Source of the DNA: Zeus faber
Lineage: Eukaryota; Chordata; Actinopteri; Zeiformes; Zeidae
NCBI GenBank assembly: GCA_960531495.1
Contig: OY482852.1
Coordinates: 25,773,931-25,837,930, forward strand
DNA: 64,000 bases
Direction: 5' to 3'
Part shown: positions 33,370 to 45,624 of the stretch, one piece after another
Layout of the letters: the number at the start of each line of letters is the position of its first letter
Numbering within the stretch: the first letter of the stretch is position 1
Notes under the pieces: generated by a model
What the model was told of the DNA's origin: nothing
What the model saw: the letters and a program-made list of their open reading frames with translations, nothing else
Database searches by the model: none
Position numbers and translations under genes: made by a program

Positions 33370-33440
33370 AAAATGGAATAGATAGAAGGGATATGCCTAT
33401 GTATATACAGATATGTGCATTAAAGTGGCATGTGAATTAA
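33290..33440 (-). mobile_element. 5'-truncated LINE 3' UTR (same family as 40.4 kb)
   Basis: The complement of 33370-33440 matches 41701-41795 closely, including the CACATGCCACTTTAATGCAC and ATACATAGGCATAT words. Further on, GTATTACGTTTTTTATTAC parallels the site occupied by the SINE in the 40.4 kb copy. Only UTR is present. Confidence 0.7.
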
Positions 33441-33505
33441 TTACCTGAAATAATTACATTTACAAACAAAACTGGCCAACAAGGCATCATACTGTATGCT
33501 TAAGA

Positions 33506-33547
33506 ATCCAGTCCAGATGCTATCGACAGTTAGCATCTGGACTGGAT
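33506..33547. other. Perfect hairpin, 17-bp arms, 8-nt loop
   Basis: ATCCAGTCCAGATGCTA at 33506-33522 and its exact complement at 33531-33547 flank TCGACAGT. The arms are too short for a typical pre-microRNA. It may be a transposon terminus or a foldback. No similar hairpin was seen elsewhere in the window. Confidence 0.8.
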
Positions 33548-33679
33548 TTGAAAGAAAATGTCAAAGCAAGTCAACCAATCAATTAAATAAATTCATGTTT
33601 CAACTTATGTATTACAGGTACACAAAACTATGGTGTATTGGTTTAAAATCGGCACGTTTACCCGTTGAATTAAGCAGTA

Positions 33680-33890
33680 AACTAAAAACCACAATTAGTG
33701 ATGTCCCCTGGAACACCGCTGTCAGTATATTCAACCGGAAGCGTATGGGTGCGGTTTTACAGACGGACAGGTGGCAACTGTGGGCTAACTCAACGAAGCA
33801 ATGTGGCATCGCTCGGTGAAAATAACGTCGCCGCTGTTGACCAATCAGAGTTGAGTATTCCATGGAGCCGCATGATAACCTGATGGATAT
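33680..33890. mobile_element. Possible dispersed teleost repeat
   Basis: Sequence around GTGATGTCCCCTGGAACACC and GTTGACCAATCAGAGTTGAG recalls a common non-autonomous repeat in fish genomes. This is from general familiarity only; no second copy lies in the window. Confidence 0.3.
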
Positions 33891-33993
33891 GCAATGCGTG
33901 CGAGTGTGCTTGAGGAGGATTATACCCTTCGAGTTGGTTCGTTTATATGATTACCACGAGCTTTATGGGCGACCAGAGTAGTCAGCCCCCCAC

Positions 33994-34107
<114 letters not shown>

Positions 34108-34625
34108 ATTTCATCCAACTCCATGACTCTTAACACGATGACTGCTTAAGCCTGGATTCAAACTCACCAATAACATCTCCTAAAAAAAAAAAAAAAAAAA
34201 AAGAGACGTTAACCCGAACCCTTGATGTGTTGTGTCTCTTCTTATCGCCGGCGCTTCAGACCTCGGCGCGTGGAGCTCGGCTTCAAATCCACGCAAGGTA
34301 GCGCGAGATTAGACGGAAGTGTGAATCGAAAAGTGACAGACACACCCATAACCCTGCACTTTGTCTGTCGCAACTGCCGCCCGTTGTACCTCAAAGCACG
34401 AAACACTTGTAAAATGATTAATATGACAGATTCGCGTATCTCGACCCCTGCGCCAATAATCCCGTAATCCCGCATCAAAGGGTCGTAAGTAGGTCTAATT
34501 TTCTTTCTTTATATATATCACTTCGCTGTTAAAGGAGAAGATGAAAGAGGAGGAAGAATGAATGAGGCGAGTGGGAAAGGACAGTTGTGTTTCCTGCAAA
34601 GGTGACAGGGGTATGAGCGCGCACG

Positions 34626-34626
<1 letters not shown>

Positions 34627-34696
<70 letters not shown>
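34627..34696. repeat. (CA)n microsatellite
   Basis: About 35 units, followed immediately by the GACTC-rich repeat. Confidence 0.97.
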
Positions 34697-34702
<6 letters not shown>

Positions 34703-35020
34703 CGAGGGACTCGTAAAAAGATTTTCGATTTTCCGACTCTTCATTCGTTTGATTCAGCTGGTGTCACGAGTCAGAAAAGTCAGTTTGGCTCTGAGTCGTG
34801 AATGAAATTCCAACAAGAATCCTTGAATTCAAATTCCTTGATTTATTTTCGGTGGAACGTAAAATGTAATATCACATTGAATATGAATTATACCAATCTA
34901 TCACCCTTTTTTTCCCACATTCATTTAATTAATTTATTCATTTAATCCAGTTCAGCCTGTGAACGACTCTTTTGCCGAACTCATTTGAAAGATCTGTTCG
35001 CTACGAACTGATCGTTTGCG
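34697..35020. mobile_element. Dispersed repeat (copy c of the GACTC-rich family)
   Basis: TTTTCCGACTCTTCATTCGT and TTGATTCAGCTGG match 19180-19215 with few changes. GTGAACGACTCTTTTGCCGA and GATCTGTTCGCTACGAACTG follow. Looks like a non-autonomous DNA element; ends are not resolved. Confidence 0.45.
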
Positions 35021-35363
35021 AGTTGTGCATAAATCTTTCCTTTTCTATATCCTTCTGTCTCACCACTTCTCATAACGTGATGTATAAAAATATATATCCG
35101 TATATATTTAAGCCGTCCCTGTCACCCATTTGGTGCCGAGTTGCACGGAACAGGATTTGGTCCTGACAGATCCTTGTAACTACACACAGGAACAGGCCTA
35201 ATTCCCTCCGAGCGCACTGCACCTTTTAAGCGCACGCTGAAGGTTGATCTGCCTTGTTGGCTGCATTTATTTTTTTGTAACATTCTTTCCGGCTTCATGA
35301 AATACCTTGAACTTCTTTTTCCAATTTACTTTACGGTAAATTGATCGCTTTATTTGAATGAGA

Positions 35364-35554
<191 letters not shown>

Positions 35555-35670
35555 ATAGGAAGAAATAAATTATGCAGTTATATATTTATCAAATATATAC
35601 TTTTTCCGTTTTTTTTCTTATATACTGTTTATGTATCAGAAAAAAAGAGAATCAAGAAAATATAGAGATA

Positions 35671-35725
<55 letters not shown>

Positions 35726-35731
<6 letters not shown>

Positions 35732-38700
35732 AAACTCTAGATAGACAAATAAAGGCTGTGTGGTGATGGTTAATTCTATGGTTCTATGGCTATGGTTAAT
35801 TCTTCATGTAGCCCCAAATTGACTTGGCTCCGTCTGCCCGTAAAAGAGAGGGGGCGGGGGTTTGGAAAAAAGGACTAAATAAATAAATAAGAAACCTCCT
35901 GCGCTTTTTAAATCCCGATGTTGGGTGCCAAGCGAAGTGAATAGCGGCCATCATTGAGAGTTAATGAAAGGATTAGGGTGCTGGCCCCGTAGGTCCCTCG
36001 GAAACACACACCTGTTCCAGCAATATCAAACAAATGGCACAATGTGCCGCGGATCAATATGGAGGCTGCTTTTTGTGGGCTTGGAATTGGATTTGTGACT
36101 GTGTAAAATATCTCTCTGAGAAAATAAGGGTATAATAATGACCATATAGTAATTACCGCTACATCCTTCATCACACCCGTTGGATTCACATTGGATTCCT
36201 CCGTTTAGATTTCTATCACCGTTATGCAGAAAAAAAAGAGGATGATAAAAAACTGACTTTTTTCCCATGAAAAATTGGGATTAAATGGGTTAAAGGCCTT
36301 TTATTTACCATGTTACATGGAAACATTCGACCACCTGGTTGATCGCTAGAATAAAGAAAAAAATATTTGGCAACATACAATTAACCTAAAAAAGAACTAC
36401 AAAGTACAAGAAAATTGCCAATCAAGAAAAAACTTTTGAAAATTAAAAAACTACAATAAATTATAAACCTCCATATCAGAAATTCACATTCTGACAAAAG
36501 CAGGAAATTGTGTAGGAGAGTAGAAAAAATGTGGGAGAGTGATAAGGCTCATTCACACCGAATCCAACAAACGACAAAAACAAATGGGTCCATTCACTCC
36601 GACGGAGAGTCGGATTCCGCACATGATAAGCTACAGTATGACACGCTGCGTTGTATTTGAGACTCCATGCGGGATTCAAAACTCCAAACTCATTACACAT
36701 TTCTCACATTACAACCGGATGTTATATCCATCGAGTTTTTGGGTTATTTGAACTGGGCTTAAAACTAGATAAATAAGTCACATATTGTATATAAAATAAT
36801 GACGTTATTAACGATAATGTTGTATGTCACAAAAAAAAAAATCAATAAATCTATTTTTATATAAGTCAATAAGTGATTTTCCTGACATATTTTGTGATAC
36901 GAAACCAACACCGGTTCATGTGAAAGCCACTAGGTGGAACATATGACTGTCGGTTTGCATATACGGATTCACTGTGAAGCTTGCCTTAGAGAATATTAAG
37001 AATGCAAAGTACTGTAGGAAAACTGCATTGTAGGCGTTGATCTTTGTACAGGTCGGTTGATTATAAATGGAGTATAAATTCATGCCTGTCATATCCATTC
37101 AAATGAGTCTTGCTCTCCACTTTTGGATCAACATCCAAAATAACCAAGCAGACCTTAGAGTTCTCGGCCCAACGCCGCGTCCTTATGATGTTGAGGGGTT
37201 GAATTCAGGTCGTAACCTTTTATTGTGCTGCACCCCCTTATCCCTCTCTCTCCCTCATCCCTCTCTCTCTGCCATGTCTCCCTCCCCATGGGCACTTTAC
37301 TACAAAGTATGAATGTCAAATCTTTATGGTGCACTTGACAGAAAAATGCCTTTATTGCTTGAGACATGCTCTGACCGTCTCCGCGTGCCTGATGGAAAAA
37401 TAAGGAAGAACCGGCTCTGGCAGGTAGCTATCAGCACGCACGCACACCCTTCCAGTCACAACTTGCCCAGAACAGGACCGAGGAGGTATCTCAGGTTACG
37501 TGGTCATTGCTTTTAAACGTCCTTCTTTTATCCTCCTCTCAGCCCCCGGTCCGTCTCAAATCTTCCCTTGTTTGTCGCGATGTCTACACGACTGTCAGTC
37601 TCACCCCTCTCTCTCACTTTCTCTCTCTCTCTCTCTGTCACCAAGGCTATTGATCTCTTTTTAAAAACACCTTTACAGCCTAACGCCAGTTTGATTCCAT
37701 TCCAATGTTCCATCACTCCGGAGCTGTTAAGTGTGGGTTTCAAGCTTGGATTTTCAGTTTCCTTTGACCTAGGACGTGCGCCCTCATGGGTATAAGCCTC
37801 TACGATTGACACACATAGATATATCCAATAAGGAAGAAAACTCCCAGGTAATCGCTGTGCCCCGGACACTGACACCTGAACCTCTGTATCTCTAGCTAAG
37901 ATTTGGTGTTGGGAAGGTAACCTGGAAATGGAAGAAATGTGTTCTGCAAGCTAAACTACCATATTTTCAGGGAAAGCTAAGAGCTATTGCTGGGTATAGC
38001 CATCCTCTATCCATCTTCCATCAATTCCTCCATTCGTATTAAAGAAATAGTTTAAATTTTTGGAAGTTCATCCCTGTTTTATATTTGCCCCTTGAGTAGT
38101 AGTTACACTAGGTAGGTTTCACTCTCTCGCCTTTTCTCCACACTGGATGTGTGGCTCCATTCCTCCATCAGGAGTTCACTGCAAGTAGTGGGGGACAAAT
38201 CCACAATCTGTGTTCTATGCAAAAACTTGCTCCATATTTCAGGCAAAGCCACAGCAGTCTGGCTTTGCAAATTTGAGGTTTTCTGAAATGTTTTCCTTCA
38301 ATGCAGAATGGGTTTTTGCACTCAACACTCGATTTTGTCCCCCATTACTTGCATTGAACTCCTGATGGGAACATGGAGCTGGGCGCCAATGCTGGAGAAA
38401 AGGCTGGACCGCTGCGGGAATCAAACTTACTTTTGCACTACAATGGTAAGTGTAAAAGAGGGATGAACTTTAAAACAATCGTAATTATTGCTTTAACAGA
38501 GTTAGGGGGTAGGGTTACGGTTGTAAACATGAAATTAAGTAAAACGTATTGATAAACAAAGAAGATGAAAAACAAGAAATGTTGTGCGGTGAGGTCCATT
38601 CTCGTCAATAGAGATTCTTGAAAAAAAAAAAGGAAACACACCGAGCACATCAAATAAAGAGCAAATCCATAAAACCACACGTTCCATCATCAGGAGCGGA

Positions 38701-40340
38701 ACGAGAGCAGAGCTGTTCAGCACCACGGACAGAGGCAGAGAGACAATAACCCCATTCACCACATGTAATGTTTCCTGCAAACGAGGACGCTCCGGTTAAG
38801 CTGAGCGGCTCTCGTTTCAGGACCGCGCCATGGAAAATAACACGCCCGGTCGTCTGACCCATGTAAGGGATAATTGAATCTCGGGTCAATGTCACCCAAG
38901 GAGAGCGACGACGCAACTTGTTCGGTCATGACAGTAATACGAGTGAACGGGCAGAAGGGATTCAGAGGTGAAAAAACCCAGACGCACTTCAATTACTGTA
39001 CACATGCATACACATACAGTACACCCCTTTTCCAGGTGCATTTTATCTCCTTTTATAATAAATGCCAGCCAACCCCCCCCCCCCACACACACACACACAC
39101 TTTAAACCGCAGACCTAATTCTTCACGCTACTCTGAGCTCCTGCCATCATGTCTGCCAGGCGGTGTGTAAAAAACCTGCATTTGTCAAGCACCGCGGGGT
39201 GACGTAATGCAGTTCACAGTGTACCGTAGCGACAGCGTGTTAACAATCTGGAGCAGATCTCAAAACGGTGCCTCAAAATGTATCCTGTCAAAGGTTGAGA
39301 AAATGATTGCTTCCTTGGTTACGAAGACCTTATGATCTAATTCAATCTATATCTAAATTATATAAATACGTGTATTTGATAGAGGTATATCTATCAAAAT
39401 ATATATCAATAATTTGTTCAAATTCATGTGCATGTTTTCTGTCAAATCTTTGGTTTATAAGTAACCGACATTTTGTTTACTGTTTTAGGCGTATATTTCA
39501 TGTAGGTTTATCACCATTTCTATTTGATAAGTGACTGTATAGAACTGTCCATTTTTCATTTTTGGACATGACATTTTATTTTTATTTATTTTCTGTTATT
39601 CTTAGGTATGTATTGTTAATCATAAGGTTTAGTCTATATTGCCACATTGTTTGTACAGTTAACAGTTTATTGTATATGTATTTTATATTTTTCCATATAT
39701 TGCCATTTTATTTTGCTTTATTAATATTTTGCCTATTGTTTTGGTGTGAGCTGTTGGGACAATTCAATGTCCCTTAAGGGATGAATATAGTATCTATCTA
39801 GAATATAGCCAACCGAATATGCCAACCGATCATTTGTAGAAAAATAATCCAATGTATAAAGCATCTGGTGAACAACAAGCAAGTTTATATTCTGAGCCCA
39901 GAAGGTGATGTCATGTTTCTTGTAACACAGTGTTCAAATCCTTCCGCTTCTGCAGTGCAACAGCGCCATCCAGAGGTGTGTGGGGTTGCGGCAGGTTACA
40001 TAAGGTATTACATCATCCCTCCCGTCAAAAGGGACATTTCACTCAAAATGCACACACAATGACCCCCGCTGCCTTTGCCTCTCGTTTTATCACTTAACTT
40101 AAAAACTATTAAATAAATGTATGTTTATTAAAATTATTATTATAACCTGATTGTTAATCTTCAGATTTTTATTATTAGTAATCTTGGTGTTTTTAAGGCT
40201 AAAAGTATCTGAAAACACGTCAACTACAGTACGCACGATATGGTTGCGGTCTCGTTCGAACCGGGACATTTCAGACGTCTTTTTCAAGTTTGATCAAGAT
40301 AGATGTACATTTTGAGCAAAAATGAGTGAAGAACTGTTCA
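35726..40340. other. No gene recognised; possible conserved non-coding block
   Basis: Mostly AT-rich unique sequence, with short (CT) runs near 37240-37270 and 37600-37640. The block 35890-36215 has mixed composition, no simple repeats and no frame similarity. It reads like unique regulatory DNA. No exon with matching phase for the dcdc2-like gene was identified. Confidence 0.4.
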
Positions 40341-40361
40341 CTGTTGTTTTTCACCGTCGTT

Positions 40362-41583
40362 CCTGTCCCGAAGATCGCCTCTCCAACCTGCCTGAATGAC
40401 TACCGTCCGGTGGCCCTCGCCTCGGTGGTCATGAAGTGTTTGGAGAGGCTGATTAAGGATTACATCTGCGCCTCCCTCCCCCGCACCTTGGACCCGTTGC
40501 AGGTCGCGTACCAGCAAAACAGATCCACGGATGACGCGGTCTCTCAGGTACTGCACACCACGCTCACGCATCTGGATGGCCAGAAGGGGGCCTATGTGAG
40601 AATGCTGTTCATTGATTATAGTTCAGCTTTCAACACCATAGTCCCCACCAGACTGGCTGTCAAGTTGTTAGAGCTAGGATTGAATGGTCTGCTGTGCGCC
40701 TGGATCCTGGACTTCCTCACAGCCCGCCCCCAGGTGGTCAAGGTGGGGAAGTACATGTCAAGCTCCCTCACCCTGAATACAGGATCCCCCCAGGGCTGCG
40801 TCCTCAGCCCCCTACTGTACTCCCTGTACACACATGACTGTGTGGCCAGGTCCAGCTCCAACACCATCATCAAGTTTGCTGACGACACCGTGGTCGTGGG
40901 CCTGATCACCGACTGCGATGAGAAGGCCTACCGTGAGGAGGTGGCTGACCTGTCACTCTGGTGCCAGGACAACAGCCTCCACCTGAACGTCAGCAAAACC
41001 AAGGAGCTGATTGTGGACTTTAGGCGTGGATCACAATCGAGGACGCACGCGCCCTTGTGGATTAATGGGACTTCTGTCGATAGGGTGAGCAGCTTCAGAT
41101 ATCTGGGAGTCCACATCACAGAGGACTTAACATGGACTGTGCACACAGACACTCTGGTGAGAAAGGCGAGGCAGCGTCTTTACCACCTCAGGCAGCTGAG
41201 GAAATTCGGGGTCTCGGTGAGGATCCTCAAGTCCTTCTACTCTGGAGCAGTGGAGAGCATCCTGACAGGCAACATCACTGCCTGGTTTGGGAACTGTACT
41301 GCTCAGGACAGGCAGGCACTGCAGAGGGTGGTGCGTTCAGCTGAACGTACCACTGGAACTACCCTCCCCCCCTTGCAGGAGTTATACACCAGGAGGTGTA
41401 GTAGCAGAGCCTGCAGGATCATGAAGGATCCTCATCACCCCAACAACGGACTGTTTCAGCTGCTGCGGTCAGGCAAGCGCCTCCGCAGTCACACAGTGAG
41501 AACAGAGAGAGTGAGACTGAGTTTTTTCCCGCAAGCCATAAGAACTGTCAATGCTGACCTCACCAGGGGTCCTAACACATAGG
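40362..41583 (+). pseudogene. LINE reverse transcriptase, N-terminally truncated but open
   Basis: An uninterrupted frame of about 406 codons ending TAG at 41581-41583. Motifs: [40 protein letters not shown] with the first catalytic [17 protein letters not shown] at 40875-40886, and the downstream [11 protein letters not shown] and RYLGVHI thumb motifs. The endonuclease domain and the first RT motifs are missing because of 5' truncation, so it is not functional alone. The open frame implies a fairly recent insertion. Confidence 0.9.
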
Positions 41584-41813
41584 CTCCACTACCTACTGTA
41601 CTATATGTAGCATACTGTACCGCATACTGTGTCACTGTTCAGGGTTGTTCGTGATGCCGTATTGCTGCGCCGTACTGTTGTATACTGTTCACATCCACAT
41701 GCCACTTTAATTCACATGCCACTTTAATGCACATGCCACTTTAATGCACATATCTGTATATACATAGGCATATTCCCTCTATCTATTCCATTCCACTCTA
41801 TCTATTGTATTAC

Positions 41814-42030
41814 ACGCATATGGGGATGGTAGCTCAGGCGGTAGAGCTGGTGGTCTAGTGATCTAAAGGTTGCTGGTTCGATCCCAGGCTCCTCCTGCTA
41901 GCATGCTGTAGTGTCCTTGAGCAAGACACTTAACCCCTAATTGCTCCTGATGGCTGCGTCCGTCGGTGTTTGAATAATTGTAAGTCGCTGTGGATAAAAG
42001 CGTCTGCTAAATGACTAAATGTAAATGTAA
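41814..42030 (+). mobile_element. tRNA-derived SINE with L2-type tail, inside the LINE 3' UTR
   Basis: The head has an A-box (TAGCTCAGGCGGTAGAGC at 41830-41847) and a B-box (GGTTCGATCCC at 41875-41885). The tail, GTCGCTGTGGATAAAAGCGT and CTGCTAAATGACTAAATGTA, is the 3' end shared by several fish SINEs and UnaL2-type LINEs, from which they borrow retrotransposition. ATTAC at 41809-41813 and 42031-42035 is a target duplication. The related LINE copy at 33.3 kb lacks the SINE. Confidence 0.85.
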
Positions 42031-42518
42031 ATTACGTTTTAGAAGTCAGTTAGTCGGTCTATTAGAAAGGAATTTTTTACTTTTATTTTTTTTCTAGGAC
42101 ATATTGTGTGCTATCACCGGGTGCGTTGCATTACATTTCACTGCATATATGTTTGAAAGTATGTATATGTATGTGACAAATAAAAATCTTGAATCTAGAG
42201 GAACGTTGGTGGGATTTGATTAGTTTGAGGACAGGAAAACCTGTCATGATCGATTTCCAAGTCGCATCGCCAGTCATTAAAGGAGTGGACAGAACATCCA
42301 TCCTTAGAGGTTAGTCACACTCGTGTTAAAGAAAAGACCAAACAAATCTCAGAAAAACCTTGAAAAAAGTTATGAAATAACGAGTGGAAAAAAAACTATG
42401 CAGCATATAATGTTAACTCAGAAAATTGTAACTGATGCTGCGTTTCACAGAACCCAGAAAACAAATATGTACCGAACATGATTAAACTGGTCCCTGTGTA
42501 TTGCTGCCTGCAGCTATA

Positions 42519-44025
42519 CACCGCGTTCCAAATTATTATGCAAATTGGATTTAAGTGTCATAAACATTAAATTTTTTGTTTTTCAATTCAACTCATGGAT
42601 GGTATTGTGTCTCAGGGCTCTTTGGATCACTGAAATCAATCTCAGACACCTGAGATAATTAGTTTGGCAGGTGAGCCCAATTAAAGGAAAACTACTTAAG
42701 AAGAACGTTCCACATTGTTAAGCAGGCCACAGGTTTCAAGCAATATGGGAAAGAAAAAGGATGTCTCTGCTGCCGAAAAGCCTCAAATAGTGCAATGCCT
42801 TGGACATGGTATGAAAACATTAGATATTTCACGAAACCTTAAGTGTGATCATGGTACTGTGAAGAGATTTGTGGCTGATTCAGAGCACAGACGGGTTGGT
42901 GCAGATAGAGGCATAATGAGGAAGGTTTCTGCCAGACAAATTCATGGGATTAAGAGAGCAGCTGCTAAAATGCCATTACAAAGCAGCAAACAGGTATTTG
43001 AAGCTGCTGGTGCCTCTGGAGTCCCGCCAACAAGGTGTAGGATCCTCCAGAGGTTTGCAGTTGTGCATAAACCTACTATTGGGCCACCAGAAACCAATGC
43101 AGAAACGGTTGCAGTGGACCCAGAAATACAAGACTCATTTTCAAACAGTCTCGTTAACTGATGAGTGCCGTGCAGCCTTGGATGTAGTAGTGGATGGTTG
43201 GTGGATGGCCACCATGTCCCAACAAGGCTGCAACATCAGCAAGGAGGTGGCGGAGTCATGTTTTGGGCCGCAATCATGGGGAGAGAGCTGGTACGCCCCT
43301 TTAGGGTGCCTGAAGTTTCTGACTGACCACTTTCTTCCATGGTACAAAAAGAAGAACAGTGCTTTCCGTAGCAAAATCATCTTCATGCCTGACAATGCAC
43401 CATCTCATGCTGCAAAGAATACCTCTGTGTCATTGGCTGCTATGGGCATAAAAAGGAGAGAAAGTCATGGTGTGGCCCTCATCCTCCCCTGACCTCAATC
43501 CTATTGAGAACCTTTGGAGCATCCTCAATCAAAACATCTATGAGGGTGGGAGGCAGTTTGCATCAAAACAGCAGCTCTGGGAGGCTGTTCTGACATCCTG
43601 CAAAGAAATTCAAGCAGAAACTCTCCAAAAACTCACAAGTTCAGTGGATGCAAGAATTGTGAAGGTGATATCAAAGAAGGGGTCCTATGTTAACATTTAG
43701 CTTGGCCTGTTAAGATGTTTTTGATTGAAATAGCTTTTAATTTCAATAAATGACCTCCTGATACTGCAAATTCAACAAATGACCGTTTTCAGTTCTTTAC
43801 AACCTATAAAATGTTTTGAAACTCTGTTGTGCATAATAATTTGTAACAGTGCATTTTGAGTTTTTTTATTTTTGAAAGCAATACTGTTATCATTGGGAGG
43901 TTTGTTCAATAACATTCGAATTATACCCTAATGGTTGATGCTTTGAAAATTATACTGTCATTTGCATCGACTATTTTGGAAAATCTGAGAAAAATATCAC
44001 TTGCATCATAATTTGGAACGCAGTG
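42519..44025 (+). mobile_element. Tc1-like transposon (DD37E), copy 2
   Basis: Flanked by TA at 42517-42518 and 44026-44027. The ends are CACCGCGTTCCAAATTATTA and the complement of CATAATTTGGAACGCAGTG, giving imperfect terminal inverted repeats. Internal sequence is closely similar to copy 1 over its whole length. The two are members of one family, inserted independently. Confidence 0.92.
42745..43700 (+). pseudogene. Frameshifted Tc1-like transposase, copy 2
   Basis: MGKKKDVSAAEK begins at 42745. The DNA-binding half is open to about 43080 (SRNLKCDHGTVKRFV), better preserved than in copy 1. A small deletion shifts the frame near 43090-43110. The middle frame carries TDECRAALD and FMPDNAPSHAAKNT. 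A further shift near 43460 separates PSSSPDLNPIENLWSIL with the catalytic E. All three catalytic acids survive, but in different frames. Confidence 0.88.
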
Positions 44026-44178
44026 TATTTAATATTATTGAGTCTGAATTTTCACTTAACATTGGATGAATCTGATCTTTTGTGACAATACATTCCAAAA
44101 GGTGCGATGGCTTGTTAAACAGTGGTGTTGCTTTTAAAAAAATTTTCATCACAGTGGGCAATGGGTACAACAGGCCAA

Positions 44179-44312
<134 letters not shown>

Positions 44313-44398
44313 ATAGGATAGTTTGCATGTTGTAGTGTAACTTTAATCTTAATTTATTGTTTAGTTTTTGTTGTTTGTTGGCGTTGAGTGTTGCCATC

Positions 44399-45547
44399 AT
44401 GACGTCATTAACACTTTCATTGAGCCCGACGCCGGCTCTGCCCCTGTGGCATGGCGCGTGGGTCCAGTCAGACCCCGGTGTGAGTAGGAGCAGGTCCTGA
44501 AGGCTGTGGCCCCGGAGGTAGTGGCCCAGAATGTGTCTTTTGCTGCTAGAATGAGTGGGGCGGTGGTGGTTTTTGTGAAGCAGTAGCGCTTCGTGGCCCA
44601 ACTGTTGGAGAGCGAGGTCAGGGTGGACGGCCTGTTTGTGCAGGTGTAGCCTCTGGTGCTGCTCTCCACCAGGGTGGTGATTTCTGGAGTTCCCCCGTTC
44701 ATCCCCAACGAGGCGCTGGAGCGAGAGCTGCAGCACTTTTGTAAAATTGAAAGCCCGTTTAAAACTCTCATTCGGATGTAAAAAGGAGGAGCTGTGGCAT
44801 GTAGCGTCCCTGCGGAGGCAGGTCCAGAGCAAGAGCTGGACGTCAGGTTCAGGGTCAAATATGGAGAGGGGTACTACATGGTTTATGCCAACTCGGGAAA
44901 CATGAAGTGCTTTGAGTGTGGGGACGTAGGGCACAAGAAGGCCGGATGCAAACACAGACAGCTCGCTGCCGGGGAGCTGCTGAGCAGCCTGGCGCTCCAG
45001 CCAGCAGGGCCGGCGCTTCGGCAGCGGGGAGCAGAGACGCTCCTCCGGTCTGGAGGCCAGCTTGGTGTGGTGCTGCTCCTCAGGCACAGAGCGCGACTGG
45101 GCGCGTGGCTATCCCCTCTGCACCAACCGGGGATGCGCCTCTCTTGCTGGCCGCATGCGGGGTGCCGCTCGCTCTGGGGGCAGATGGGGGAGGTTGTGGC
45201 GGTTGAATCTCTGGCCGTGAAGAGCCAGGGACAGGAGGATCACAATGAAATTGATTGATTGTTTGTCCGTGGCAGACGTAGACTGTCCAAATAAAAACTT
45301 ATACTCTCTGGAGGAGATCACTTCCTTCCTGGATGATAAGTTTGGGCAGTCTGTTAAGGTGAAGGTTTTCTTTACAGACACCAATAAGTTCATAAGAACT
45401 GTAGCTGTGATGCAGAGGAGGGTTGGAGTAGAGCAGCTGGATGAAAAGAAAAGATACATGCTGAAGAAACACGTCACTGCATTAAGAAAGACCCTGACAC
45501 AGGGTGGCAAGGGGGAAGGTTCTAAATGTCTAAAAATAATTAAATAG
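44399..45547 (+). pseudogene. K2 ORF1 remnant
   Basis: The N-terminal block (VVISGVPPFIPNEALERELQ, about 44675-44740) parallels K1 ORF1. The zinc knuckle KCFECGDVGHKKAGC (about 44901-44950) is intact in CX2CX4HX4C spacing. The last part (LYSLEEITSFLDDKFG to the TAG at 45545-45547) matches the C-terminal segment of K1 ORF1. Stops at several points, for example before RFVAQLL, inactivate it. Confidence 0.8.
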
Positions 45548-45624
45548 GTTGGTTGTCATGGTGATGTCTCTGTTATGGGTTTTCCATCTTTCTGTTCTAC
45601 TGTTTGTCCTTTTCCTCTTCCTTA

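Larger units (their letters stand above)
40355..42197 (+). mobile_element. 5'-truncated L2/CR1/Rex1-group LINE
   Basis: Starts inside the reverse transcriptase ([20 protein letters not shown]) and runs to AATAAAAATCTTGAATC at the 3' end. The 3' UTR has three CACATGCCACTTTAATG units near 41692-41750 and is split by a SINE. The tail ends in TTGAATC-type repeats, as at 8751-8766 and 62411-62426. The clade is judged from RT motif style. I cannot separate L2 from Rex1 by eye. Confidence 0.85.

Noticed and set aside
41820..41890. A tRNA gene (A and B boxes present)
   Set aside because: It is the head of a SINE with a LINE-derived tail and target duplication; the cloverleaf is not kept.
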